Source: Thermoleophilia bacterium UBA2241 (lineage in GTDB: Bacteria > Actinomycetota > Thermoleophilia > UBA2241). Taken from it: a DNA stretch of 24,316 nt. The notes under the pieces were generated by a model. It searched no databases. It was not told the origin of the DNA and saw nothing but the letters and a program-made list of their open reading frames with translations. Of the stretch, positions 14,532 through 22,651 are shown piece by piece. How positions within the stretch are numbered: position 1 is the first letter of the stretch; each line of letters starts with the position of its first letter. The position numbers were made by a program, and so were the translations under genes. The stretch covers positions 86,709-111,024 of the forward strand of contig DDYF01000059.1 in NCBI GenBank assembly GCA_002347645.1, given 5' to 3'.

Positions 14532-15310
14532 GGCGCGACGGCGGACACGCCGGGCGCACGGATCGGCGTGCTGTGTGCACCGACCGCGAGCCGCGACGCA
14601 TCGCCGCCATGTTCGGACGTATCGCGCCGCGCTACGACTTCATGAACCGGCTCATGACGGCCGGCCTGGACCGGCGCTGGCGGCGGCTCGCCGCCGCCGA
14701 GGCGGCGCTCGCGCCGGGCCAAGGGGCGCTCGACGTGTGCTGCGGAACGGGCGACCTCGCGTTCGCCTTGGCCGAGCGCTGGCCGCGCGTCGACGTCGTC
14801 GGCCTCGACTTCACGACCGAGATGCTCGAGCGCGCGCGGCAGAAGGCGGCGCGCCGCCGCGGCGGTGCTGGTCACTCTCATCCTGGCGGCGGCGGGCGGG
14901 CGCCCACCTTCGTGCACGGCGACGTCCTCGCCCTGCCGTTCGCGGACCACACGTTCGCCGCCGTCACCGTCGGCTGGGGTGTCCGCAACGTGCCGGACCT
15001 GCCGCGCGCCCTGGCGGAGATGGCGCGCGTGACGCGGCCGGGCGGGCGCCTCGTCTGTCTCGAGTCCACGCGTCCGCCCGAGGGATTCGGACGTCGCTTC
15101 CACCGGGTGTGGTTCGACAAGGTCGTGCCCGCGCTCGGTCGGGCCGTGGCCGGCGAGGGGTGTGCGTACGAGTACCTGCCGGCGTCGGTCCGGGACTTCC
15201 CCGACGCCGACGCGCTGGCCGCGCTGATGGCGGACGCCGGTCTCGTGCGGGTGCGCTACAGGCGACTCGGGTTTGGTGCGGTCGCCCTCCACGTCGCGGA
15301 GAAGCCGTGA
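14528..15310 (+). CDS. menG: Demethylmenaquinone methyltransferase (UbiE/MenG type)
   Basis: A class I SAM methyltransferase that adds the C-methyl group in the last step of menaquinone synthesis. It has IAAMFGRIAPRYDFMNRLMTAGLDRRWRR, the classic UbiE/MenG start, then LDVCCGTGDLA (SAM motif I), VVGLDFTTEML, and HGDVLALPFADHTFAAVTVGWGVRNV. PGGRLVCLE and EYLPASVRDFPDADALAALMADAGL follow. The GTG start overlaps the stop of the 16-heme gene and gives 260 residues; GTG 14573 would give 245, closer to the usual size. A His/Gly-rich insert (about residues 110-126) between motifs is unusual. It shares a transcript with the cytochromes, tying quinone completion to cytochrome production. Confidence 0.93.
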   Translation: MRRDGGHAGRTDRRAVCTDREPRRIAAMFGRIAPRYDFMNRLMTAGLDRRWRRLAAAEAALAPGQGALDVCCGTGDLAFALAERWPRVDVVGLDFTTEMLERARQKAARRRGGAGHSHPGGGGRAPTFVHGDVLALPFADHTFAAVTVGWGVRNVPDLPRALAEMARVTRPGGRLVCLESTRPPEGFGRRFHRVWFDKVVPALGRAVAGEGCAYEYLPASVRDFPDADALAALMADAGLVRVRYRRLGFGAVALHVAEKP

Positions 15311-15389
15311 GGGGGCGAGGCGGGCGACGGCGCCGGTGGCCGGTGGCCGATGGCGACGGAGGGCGAGACGTGACCGCACGGGGTGAAGG

Positions 15390-16376
15390 GTGACGAGCCG
15401 GCAGGCCTTGCGCTGGCGATCCGGCGCACAGCGGCGCCGGTACTCCGCGGGAATGAACGCGGTCGAGGCACGCCTGACGGTCGTGGCAGGAGCCTACGCA
15501 GGGTCGCTCGGCGAGGCCGCCCGCAGCACGCTCACCGCCGGCGGGAAGCGGGTGCGTCCGCTGCTCACGCTGCTGTGCGCCGACCGGCGCGCGCCCATCC
15601 CGGGCGGCGTCATCCACGCCGCAGCCGCGACTGAGCTCCTGCACATGGCGACGCTCGTCCACGACGACGTCCTCGACAGGGCCGAGTTGCGGCGCGGCCG
15701 CGCGACGGTGGCGCACGGGTTCGGCGTCGCGACCGCCGTGTCGACCGGCAATTACCTGCTCGCCCGGGCGTTCGCGGAGCTCGCGCAGACCGGGGACGGC
15801 GCCGCCGTGGCTCTGCTGAGCAGGACCGCCGTCGGGCTCTCCGAGGGCGAGGTCCTGCAACGCAACGAGGCCTACGACATCACGCTGGGAAGCGACGCGT
15901 ACAGGCGACGGTGCGAGCGCAAGACGGCCGATCTCTTCGCCGCGGCGTGCCGGCTGGGCGCGCTGCTCTCCGGGCTGCACCACGGCGATCAGGACGCGCT
16001 CTCGGCCTATGGGCGGAGCCTCGGCCTTGCCTTCCAGGTCTTCGACGACATCCTGGACCTCAGCGGTGACGAGGCGCGCACGGGCAAGCGGCGTGGCACG
16101 GATGTGCGCGCCGGCACCGTCACCCTTCCCCTCATCTTCGCCCTCGAGGCGAAGCCCGATCTCGGGCCGCGACTTCGCGCGGGCGGCGAACTTGACGATG
16201 CCGCCGTCGCCGCCGTCATCGCCGGGGTCCGGGCGTCGGGAGCCATCGACCGGGCGCGGGAGGCTGCGCTGGGCTCGATCGCGGAGGCGCGGCGCGTCCT
16301 CGCGACCTGCTCAGAAGGCGTGGAGCTCGACCTGCTCGAGCAGGTCGCAAGCTCGGTCGTCGACCGCTACGCCTGA
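15390..16376 (+). CDS. Long-chain polyprenyl diphosphate synthase
   Basis: This enzyme condenses isopentenyl diphosphate units to make the menaquinone side chain. The 328-residue protein has GGKRVRPLLTLL (substrate-binding GKRxRP), the first aspartate-rich motif at H91DDVLD96 followed by RRGRATVAH, and the second at about 219-223 (FDDILD). GNYLLARAF stands where GDYLLARAF is usual, a mild change. K-R-R-G-T-D-x-R-A-G-T-x-T-L-P follows the second motif as expected. The GTG at 15390 is used; ATG 15453 is an alternative, and neither has an ideal ribosome binding site. Chain length cannot be read reliably. Its neighbours menG and mqnE support a role in menaquinone rather than carotenoid or undecaprenyl synthesis. 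Confidence 0.92.
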   Translation: MTSRQALRWRSGAQRRRYSAGMNAVEARLTVVAGAYAGSLGEAARSTLTAGGKRVRPLLTLLCADRRAPIPGGVIHAAAATELLHMATLVHDDVLDRAELRRGRATVAHGFGVATAVSTGNYLLARAFAELAQTGDGAAVALLSRTAVGLSEGEVLQRNEAYDITLGSDAYRRRCERKTADLFAAACRLGALLSGLHHGDQDALSAYGRSLGLAFQVFDDILDLSGDEARTGKRRGTDVRAGTVTLPLIFALEAKPDLGPRLRAGGELDDAAVAAVIAGVRASGAIDRAREAALGSIAEARRVLATCSEGVELDLLEQVASSVVDRYA

Positions 16377-16424
16377 CCAGGGCGGCGGTGCCAACGGGGA
16401 CCGGCGGGGCAGGGCGCGTCCGCG

Positions 16425-16454
16425 GCGACACGTTTCCGCGGGCGGGCGTAGAAT
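16425..16454 (+). promoter_or_regulatory. Candidate promoter of the mqnE-mqnA-mqnC group (TAGAAT)
   Basis: GCGACA at 16425-16430 and TAGAAT at 16449-16454 are 18 bases apart. The -10 box is identical to that before the cytochrome block. The leader to the mqnE start would be about 85 bases; I see no riboswitch-like structure in it. Confidence 0.5.
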
Positions 16455-16544
16455 GTCGTGCTGCCGGGGCGTCCCCCTGCGGACGACCCGCGCGGTCCGC
16501 GCCGTCACCGCCTCGACGGGGCGCAGCACGCGACAGGGAGCAGA

Positions 16545-17660
16545 GTGGACAGCACGCAGATCGAGACCCTCGCCGTGCGGGCCGGGCTGGACGCGATCTG
16601 GAGCAGAGTGGCCGAGGGGCGACGGCTGAGCGCAGCGGACGCCGTCGCCCTCCTCGAGACCGACGACCTCCTCGCCCTCGGCGCGCTCGCCGACTTCGCC
16701 CGCTCGCGCGCCGTCGGCGACGACGTCTTCTTCATCGCCAACCGCCACATCAACCACACCAACGTCTGCCGCAACCGCTGCCTGTTCTGCGCCTTCAGTC
16801 ACGACGACGGCGACGCCGACGCCTTCACGTTGTCGGTGGACGAGGTCGTCGAGAAGGCGCGCGAGACGCTCACCGGCGGTATCACCGAGATCCACATCGT
16901 CGGCGGCGAGCACCCCGATCTGCCGTTCGAGTACTACCTCGACATGATGCGCGGCCTCAAGGAGCTGGCGCCGGACGTCCACATCCAGGCGTTCACGGCG
17001 AGCGAGATTGCGCACCTGGCCAACGTCGCCGGCCTCTCGGTGGAGGGCACGCTCCTCGCCCTCAAAGAAGCGGGCCTGGGTTCGTTGCCCGGCGGCGGGG
17101 CCGAGGTCTTCAGCGGCCGCGTCCGCGAGCTGATCTGCGAGCGCAAGATCAGCGGCCAGGAGTGGCTCGACGTGATGCGTGCCGCCCACGGCGTCGGCCT
17201 CAAGTCGAACGCGACCATGCTCTACGGCCACGTCGAGACGCCGGCCGAGCTCGCCGACCATATGGTCCGCCTGCGCGACCTGCAGGACGACACCGGCGGC
17301 TTCAACGCCTTCATCCCGCTCTCGTTCCAGCCGGCCCACACGGGCTTGAGCGATCTGCCGGGACCGACCGGCTTCGACGACCTCAAGATGCTCGCCGTCG
17401 GCCGCCTGGTCCTCGACAACTTCCTCCACGTCAAGGCGTTCTGGATCAATGTCGGTCTCAAGCTCGCGCAGGTCTCGCTCGCCTTCGGCGTCAACGACCT
17501 CGACGGCACGGTGGTGGAGGAGAAGATCAGCCACGCGGCAGGCGTGGACACGGGACAGGAGCTGACGCGCGACGAGCTCGTGCGCGTGATCCGCGGTGCG
17601 GGGCGCACGCCGGTCGAGCGCGACACGCTCTACAACGTCGTGCGCCGCTACGACGACTGA
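16545..17660 (+). CDS. mqnE: Aminodeoxyfutalosine synthase
   Basis: MqnE is a radical SAM enzyme that joins 3-enolpyruvyl-benzoate to SAM-derived adenosine to make 6-amino-6-deoxyfutalosine. The 371-residue protein has C75RNRCLFC82 as the cluster motif after NRHINHTNV, then TEIHIVGGEHPDLPFEYYLDMMRGLKE and VHIQAFTASEIAHLA. AGLGSLPGGGAEVF, KSNATMLYGHVETPAE, GGFNAFIPLSFQP and GVNDLDGTVVEEKI follow. These match MqnE rather than its paralogue MqnC (19-residue region around GGEHPDLP and TMLYGH). The GTG at 16545 has AGGGAG upstream. It leads mqnA and mqnC in the same orientation. Confidence 0.95.
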   Translation: MDSTQIETLAVRAGLDAIWSRVAEGRRLSAADAVALLETDDLLALGALADFARSRAVGDDVFFIANRHINHTNVCRNRCLFCAFSHDDGDADAFTLSVDEVVEKARETLTGGITEIHIVGGEHPDLPFEYYLDMMRGLKELAPDVHIQAFTASEIAHLANVAGLSVEGTLLALKEAGLGSLPGGGAEVFSGRVRELICERKISGQEWLDVMRAAHGVGLKSNATMLYGHVETPAELADHMVRLRDLQDDTGGFNAFIPLSFQPAHTGLSDLPGPTGFDDLKMLAVGRLVLDNFLHVKAFWINVGLKLAQVSLAFGVNDLDGTVVEEKISHAAGVDTGQELTRDELVRVIRGAGRTPVERDTLYNVVRRYDD

Positions 17661-17719
17661 GGCTGGGGCGGCGCCGTGGACGACGCGATGAGGGTGGACG
17701 GCGTGGCGATGGAGACGAC

Positions 17720-18562
17720 GTGAGCGACACGAACGCCCCGGTGCGCGTTGGGCGCATCGAGTTCATCAACTGCTTCCCCCTGTACGACCACTTCGAGGAG
17801 GAGCTCGCCGCGCGCGGGGTGGCCGCCGAGATCGTCGAAGGGCATCCGGCGGCGCTCAACGCGCTGCTCGCGGAGGGCGAGATCGACGTGGCGCTCCCGT
17901 CGTCGATCGCCTTCGCCCGGCACGCCGACCGGTGGGCCGTCTTGCCGCACGTATCGATCAGCGCGATGGGCGCGGTCGACTCGGTGCAGTTGTTCACGCA
18001 GGTGCCCCTGGCCGAGGCTCGCCGCATCGCGCTGACGGAGCAGAGCGCGACGTCCGTCTGCCTCGTCAAGGTCCTCTGCCACCAGTGGGGCCTGACGCCC
18101 GAGTTCGTGCCGCGCCGCGGGCCTCTCTCCGAGGTCATGGCGAGCGCCGACGGCCTGGTGCTGATCGGCGACGAGGCGCTGCATGTGTTGCGCACGCACG
18201 TCTTCCCGAACAACTACGACCTCGGCGAGGAGTGGCAGCGGGTGAGCGGCCTGCCGATGGTCTTCGCGGTGTGCGCCGCGCGGAATGACTTCGTCGCCGC
18301 GCGGCCGGGCGCCGCCGACGCGGTCGGGCAGGCGCTGCTCGCCTCGCGCGACCGCTGCGCGGCGCAACCCGAACAGACCGCCGCCGACGCCGCCCTGCGC
18401 TACGACTTCAGCCAGGCCTACCTGACGGAGTACTTCGACCGGCTGAAGTACGGCTTCACGCCCGAGTACCGGCGCGGCCTCCTCGAGTTCTACCGCCGTG
18501 CCGCGGCCATCGGTGAGCTCGACGCGGTCCCCGAGCTCGCGGAGCTCGGCGCCGGTGACTGA
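17720..18562 (+). CDS. mqnA: Chorismate dehydratase
   Basis: MqnA removes water from chorismate to give 3-[(1-carboxyvinyl)oxy]benzoate, the first futalosine-pathway step. The 280-residue protein has a periplasmic-binding-protein-like fold without signal peptide. It shows VGRIEFINCFPLYDHF at the start, IDVALPSSIAFARHAD, VLPHVSISAMGAVDSVQLF, and LIGDEALHVL and YDLGEEWQRVSGLPMVFAV later, all typical of MqnA. The GTG start has GGAG five bases before it and lies 59 bases after mqnE. The product of this enzyme is the substrate of MqnE just upstream. Confidence 0.94.
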   Translation: MSDTNAPVRVGRIEFINCFPLYDHFEEELAARGVAAEIVEGHPAALNALLAEGEIDVALPSSIAFARHADRWAVLPHVSISAMGAVDSVQLFTQVPLAEARRIALTEQSATSVCLVKVLCHQWGLTPEFVPRRGPLSEVMASADGLVLIGDEALHVLRTHVFPNNYDLGEEWQRVSGLPMVFAVCAARNDFVAARPGAADAVGQALLASRDRCAAQPEQTAADAALRYDFSQAYLTEYFDRLKYGFTPEYRRGLLEFYRRAAAIGELDAVPELAELGAGD

Positions 18563-18610
18563 GGGAGCGCGCACGTTCGCCGGGCTGCCCGGCCGGGATG
18601 TCGTTCGCCG

Positions 18611-19651
18611 ATGACGCGCCTCAGCGAAGCCGCGGCCCTCGGCCTCCTCGAGCGCGGCGACCTGATCGAGCTTGGCCTCCGCGCCGACGAGCTGCGCCGC
18701 CGCCTGCACCCGGGCGGCGAGGTCACCTTCATCGTCGACCGCAACATCAACTACACCGACTACTGCCTCTCGGGCTGTCGTTTCTGCGCCTTCTACAAGA
18801 AGTCCGGCAGCGGGGAGGGGTACCTCCTCACTCAGGAGGAGATCCACCAGAAGATCCAAGAGACGATCGACCTCGGCGGCACGGCGATCATGATGCAGGG
18901 CGGCCTGAGCCCCGACCTCGACATCAGCTGGTTCGAGGAGGTCTTTCGCGGGATCAAGGAGCGCTTCCCGCGGGTCCACCTGCACTGCCTCTCGCCGCCC
19001 GAGGTCGTGCACATCGCAAAGCAGAGCGGGCTGACGGTCGAGGCGACGCTGCGCCGCCTGCATGCGGCGGGCCTCGGCTCGCTGCCCGGCGGCGGTGCCG
19101 AAGTGCTCGTCGACCGCGTGCGCGCCGAGATCAGCCCGCACAAGATCCCGACCGACACGTGGCTCGGGGTCATGCGCGTGGCGCACGGGCTCGGCATGCG
19201 CACGACGGCGACGATGATGTTCGGCTCGCTCGACACGCCGGCCGAGCGCATCGAGCACCTGCGGCGCGTCCGCGACCTGCAGGACGAGACCGGCGGCTTC
19301 ACGGCCTTCATCCCGTGGACCTTCCAGGCCGGCAACACGGCCCTCGAGGAGGGCCACGTGCCGGCCACCGGTAGCGACTACCTGCGCCTGCTTGCCGTCA
19401 GCCGCCTCTACCTCGACAACGTGCCCAACGTCCAGGCCTCGTGGGTAACGCAGGGCCTGCGCATGGGGCAGGTCGCGCTCGCCTTCGGCGCCAACGACAT
19501 GGGCTCGACGATGATCGAGGAGAACGTCGTCAAGGCGGCGGGCGTGAGCCACACCATCACCGTCGAGGAGATGGTGCGGCTCATCCGCGCCGCCGGCTTC
19601 ACGCCCGTGCAGCGCGACACGCTCTACGGGGAAGTGCGCCGGTTCGACTGA
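18611..19651 (+). CDS. mqnC: Cyclic dehypoxanthinyl futalosine synthase
   Basis: MqnC is the radical SAM enzyme that cyclises dehypoxanthine futalosine. The 346-residue protein has C52LSGCRFC59 after VDRNINYTDY, then CAFYKKSGSGEGYLLTQEEI, MMQGGLSPDL, and HCLSPPEVVHIAKQSGL. GLGSLPGGGAEVL, MRTTATMMFGSLDTPAERI, TGGFTAFIPWTFQ and GANDMGSTMIEENVVKAAG follow, the MqnC version of the pattern it shares with MqnE. It starts at ATG 18611, 48 bases after mqnA, and has no strong ribosome binding site. The substrate needs removal of the purine base by MqnB or another nucleosidase, which is not encoded here. Confidence 0.95.
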   Translation: MTRLSEAAALGLLERGDLIELGLRADELRRRLHPGGEVTFIVDRNINYTDYCLSGCRFCAFYKKSGSGEGYLLTQEEIHQKIQETIDLGGTAIMMQGGLSPDLDISWFEEVFRGIKERFPRVHLHCLSPPEVVHIAKQSGLTVEATLRRLHAAGLGSLPGGGAEVLVDRVRAEISPHKIPTDTWLGVMRVAHGLGMRTTATMMFGSLDTPAERIEHLRRVRDLQDETGGFTAFIPWTFQAGNTALEEGHVPATGSDYLRLLAVSRLYLDNVPNVQASWVTQGLRMGQVALAFGANDMGSTMIEENVVKAAGVSHTITVEEMVRLIRAAGFTPVQRDTLYGEVRRFD

Positions 19652-19660
19652 CGCCGGCCG

Positions 19661-19678
19661 GCCCGACGGGCGGGCTTT
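19661..19678 (+). terminator. Weak candidate terminator after mqnC
   Basis: GCCC at 19661-19664 can pair with GGGC at 19668-19671 (or 19672-19675), followed by TTT. The stem is short, so this is only a suggestion. Confidence 0.2.
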
Positions 19679-19756
19679 GCCGCGTTGCACGCTTCCGCGT
19701 CCGCGGCGCGAGCGATACCATCGGCCGCGGGAATCCTGGCGACGCGGAGGTGCGCG

Positions 19757-21031
19757 ATGATCGAGCAGGTCTTCTGGCAGGCCGAGCGCGAGTGCGAGGC
19801 GGAGGAGCCACCCGCCGACGCGCCGCTCCCCGAGGCCGTCGACGTCGCCGTCATCGGCGGCGGCCTCACCGGCCTCTCGGCGGCGCGCACCTTGGCCAGC
19901 GGCGGCGCCTCTGTCGCCGTGTTCGAGACCAACACCGTCGGCTGGGGGGCGAGCGGTCGCAACGGCGGTCAGGTCTCGGTCGGCGGCAAGCGCGGCCCGG
20001 ACGGCTGGACGAAGCAGTACGGCAAAGAGACCGCCGCCCGCCTCTTCAAGGCCGCCAAGGATTCGGTCACCTTCGTGGACGACCTCGTCAAGGACGAGAA
20101 CATCGACTGCGGCTGGACGCTGTGCGGCAAGTACGCCGCGTGCAGCAAGGCCGAGCACTTCGGCCACCTCGCCGACTGGCAGAAGTATCTGGCCGAGACG
20201 TTCGACTACAAGGTCGAGCTCGTGTCTCCGGTGCGACAGCGAGACGAGCTCGGCAGCGACGCCTACCACGGTGGCATGGTCGACGAGTTCGCCGGCATGC
20301 TCAACCCGTACCTGTTCACGCGCGGGCTCGCCGCGGCGGCGCTCAAAGCCGGAGCGCAGATTTTCGAGCGCACCGAGGTGCTGGCCCTGACGCCCGCAGG
20401 CAGCGGCTGGACGGTGACGACCTCGCACGGCTCGCTCACGGCGAGCGACGTCTTCGTCGCGACCAACGGTTACACGGGGGACGCCACACCGACGCTGAAG
20501 CGCCGCGTCGTCTCGGTAGGCAGCCACATCATCGCCACCGAGCCGCTCGGCGAGGAGCTCGCCCTGAGCGTCCTGCCCAAGCGGCGCATCTGCTACGACA
20601 CCAAGAAGATGCTCTTCTACTTCGTCCTGTCGGCGGACGACCGGCTGGTCTTCGGCGGCCGGGCCGCTTGGCGTCCCCTCACGGCACAGCGGAGCGGCAA
20701 GATCCTGCGCAAGCGCATGGTGGAGTACTTTCCGCAGCTCGCCGGTACGAAGGTCGAGTACACGTGGCACGGGCAGGTCTGCATGACGCTGGACTTCGAC
20801 CCGCACTTGGGCAAGATCGACGGCCTCTACTACAGCATGGGCTACTGCGGCCACGGCGTCGCGCTGTCGGCCTATTTGGGCGACGTCATGGGCAGGGTGA
20901 TCGCCGGCAAGCCCGAGGACAACGCCTTCCTGCAGCTCAAACCCTTGCCGCGGATCCCCGGCTACACGGGCAACCCCTGGTTCCTGCCGGCGGCCGACGT
21001 CTATTACCGGACCTACGACCGGCTGAAGTAG
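19757..21031 (+). CDS. FAD-dependent amine/amino-acid oxidase, PuuB/DadA-like
   Basis: A 424-residue flavoprotein of the D-amino-acid oxidase (DAO) superfamily. The FAD-binding start is VAVIGGGLTGLSAARTLA (G34-G39) with E57 to hold the ribose. Then come GWGASGRNGGQVSVGG, typical of the gamma-glutamylputrescine oxidase (PuuB) and glycine/sarcosine oxidase branch, an AA-rich KAGAQIFERTEV-AL strand, VATNGYTG, and the closing GLYYSMGYCGHGVALSAYLG flavin motif. GGAGG precedes the ATG by six bases. The substrate is probably an amine or N-substituted amino acid; no polyamine catabolism genes are nearby to settle it. It faces the MFS gene across a long GC hairpin and looks separate from the quinone genes. 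Confidence 0.9.
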   Translation: MIEQVFWQAERECEAEEPPADAPLPEAVDVAVIGGGLTGLSAARTLASGGASVAVFETNTVGWGASGRNGGQVSVGGKRGPDGWTKQYGKETAARLFKAAKDSVTFVDDLVKDENIDCGWTLCGKYAACSKAEHFGHLADWQKYLAETFDYKVELVSPVRQRDELGSDAYHGGMVDEFAGMLNPYLFTRGLAAAALKAGAQIFERTEVLALTPAGSGWTVTTSHGSLTASDVFVATNGYTGDATPTLKRRVVSVGSHIIATEPLGEELALSVLPKRRICYDTKKMLFYFVLSADDRLVFGGRAAWRPLTAQRSGKILRKRMVEYFPQLAGTKVEYTWHGQVCMTLDFDPHLGKIDGLYYSMGYCGHGVALSAYLGDVMGRVIAGKPEDNAFLQLKPLPRIPGYTGNPWFLPAADVYYRTYDRLK

Positions 21032-21051
21032 AAGCGGGACGCCGCGATCGA

Positions 21052-21092
21052 GCGACGGGGGCGGCGGCGCGGCCGCGCCGCCGCCCCGTCGC
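21052..21092. terminator. Bidirectional GC hairpin between convergent genes
   Basis: Bases 21058-21087 form a perfect inverted repeat of 15 bases per arm, centred at 21072/21073. After a single bulged G (21057), five more pairs join 21052-21056 to 21088-21092. It lies between the oxidase stop (21031) and the stop of the minus-strand transporter (21094), so it can end both transcripts. There is no T tract on either side. Confidence 0.75.
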
Positions 21093-21093
21093 C

Positions 21094-22488
21094 TCACTCG
21101 ACCCCAAAGGGCGGCTGGGCCGCGGCGTCGGGACGCACCCCGTCTGAGAGTGCCTCGAGCTCCCTTTGCGTGCGGCGGTCGCCACCGGCGGTGATACGCC
21201 GCCACTCGCGTGCCAGCGTCGGCCCTCCGACGGCGAGGCCCAGGAGCGAGAGTACGCCGCCGACCGCGAGGACGTAGCCCGAGATAAGGTCGTAGAGGAG
21301 TGGTGCGGTGAGCGATCCCAGCCAGCCGGCGACCTGCATCGAGGTCGTCTCGATCCCGGTGACGGTGCCGAGCCACTTGGGCGGACTCACCTGGATGAGG
21401 AACGCCTGCTTCGCAGGGTAGGAGAAGGCGATCGCCAGCCCTTCGACGACATTGACGAGCAGAAAGAGCGTCAGGTTCGTGGTCGAGCCGTAGAGGATCC
21501 AGGCGATGCCGGAGATGGTGTAGCCGACGAACATCAGGGCGAAGCGGCTGTACCGGTCGGCGAGCATGCCGCCGGCGAACGAGAGCAGCATGGGGACCGA
21601 GAAGGCGACCCACGTGAGACCGATGTAGGTCTTCGACGCCCCGAGGTGGTCGAGCCAGATGCTCCAGACGACTTCCCAGCCCCCCATCGCGTAGTGGCTC
21701 AGGAAGGCGATCACGACGAAGGCGATGATGGGGCCCGTCAGGATCTCGCGGTAAGGCGGCCGCTCGGTCCTTTTCTGGCCACGGGCCTCGCGGGCGGCGC
21801 GGCGCGCGTGCGTCGCGGCCGGCTCCTTGACGAAGATGAGCATGACGATGGTAGTGACCGCGGCAAGGGCGGCGCCGAAGTAGAAGATCGCGTAGAAGCC
21901 GGACAGGCCGCCGCCGGCGAGATGGTAGAGCGGAGGTGCCAGCGCCGGCCCCACGATCAATCCCCCGAACTGGGCCGTCGTCAGGATGCCGTAGGCCTTG
22001 CTGCGGTCGCGCTCAGGCGTGATGTCGGCGATGAAGGCCTGTCCGGCCGGGCCCACGCCCGCCGTCCCGATCCCTTCGAACAGGCGGAACAGGATGAACC
22101 ACAGGGGGTTCGCGGTCGTCGTGAACAGCAGCATCGCCACCGAGGTGAGGGCCACGCCGCCGACCATGACCGGCTTCCTTCCGACGGAGTCGCTCAGCCA
22201 TCCGAGCGGCGACGAGAAGAGCAAGGTGCCCACGTAGTACATCGAGGCGATGACGCCGATCATCAACATGGAGCTGTGCGCCTGGTCCTTGAGGAACAGA
22301 GGCAGGTAGGGAAGGATCGCTCCGAAGGCGGTCCACGCGACGAAGCTCGCCGCACAGACGACGCCGAGCTGGAACCACTTCGTGCGCTGGCGGGGCTCGT
22401 CCGGCTCGGACCTGGAACTCGGCCCACGCGGCGGCTGCCCCTCGCTGGGGGTCCGCGTCTCGTTCATGACGTCGTCAGAGGAATCCAT
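21094..22488 (-). CDS. MFS transporter, multidrug-resistance type
   Basis: A 464-residue major facilitator protein with 12 predicted membrane helices. A polar N-terminal stretch of about 37 residues precedes helix 1 (WFQLGVVCAASFVAWTAFGAILPYLP). The loop 2-3 motif is GWLSDSVGRKPVMVGG, repeated in the second half as GGMLADRYSRFALMF. RLFEGIGTAGVGPAGQAFIADITPERDRSKAYGILTTAQFGGLIVGP is the usual helix 4-5 region of drug-efflux members. ATG 22488 is used; ATG 22467 is also in frame, and neither has a strong ribosome binding site. The substrate is unknown. It is separated from the next transporter by about 160 bases. Confidence 0.9.
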   Translation of the reverse strand: MDSSDDVMNETRTPSEGQPPRGPSSRSEPDEPRQRTKWFQLGVVCAASFVAWTAFGAILPYLPLFLKDQAHSSMLMIGVIASMYYVGTLLFSSPLGWLSDSVGRKPVMVGGVALTSVAMLLFTTTANPLWFILFRLFEGIGTAGVGPAGQAFIADITPERDRSKAYGILTTAQFGGLIVGPALAPPLYHLAGGGLSGFYAIFYFGAALAAVTTIVMLIFVKEPAATHARRAAREARGQKRTERPPYREILTGPIIAFVVIAFLSHYAMGGWEVVWSIWLDHLGASKTYIGLTWVAFSVPMLLSFAGGMLADRYSRFALMFVGYTISGIAWILYGSTTNLTLFLLVNVVEGLAIAFSYPAKQAFLIQVSPPKWLGTVTGIETTSMQVAGWLGSLTAPLLYDLISGYVLAVGGVLSLLGLAVGGPTLAREWRRITAGGDRRTQRELEALSDGVRPDAAAQPPFGVE

Positions 22489-22512
22489 GGCTGTGTGGGA
22501 GCGCCCTGCTGG

Positions 22513-22529
22513 GACCGCAGCTTGCGGTC
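22513..22529 (-). promoter_or_regulatory. Short hairpin in the leader of the first MFS gene
   Basis: GACCGCA (22513-22519) pairs with TGCGGTC (22523-22529) around a three-base loop, 25 bases before the transporter ATG on the minus strand. It could be an operator or a messenger structure. A TAGCCT on the minus strand farther upstream (near 22580) might be a -10 box. Confidence 0.3.
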
Positions 22530-22651
22530 ACGCCGGCCCCACCTCCACTCGGCCGGCTCCACCGCGCACCTTGCCCTAGGCTATCACCGGGCCACCGGGC
22601 CGTTCAGCCGCGCCGCCGCCGGTCGGCGCGTGAAGGTCAGACGGCTGGCGA

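Noticed and set aside
17648..21613. A 1321-codon open frame on the minus strand across mqnA, mqnC and the oxidase
   Set aside because: It runs antisense to three well-recognised genes, has Arg/Ala/His-rich composition and no domain; it results from strong GC third-position bias.
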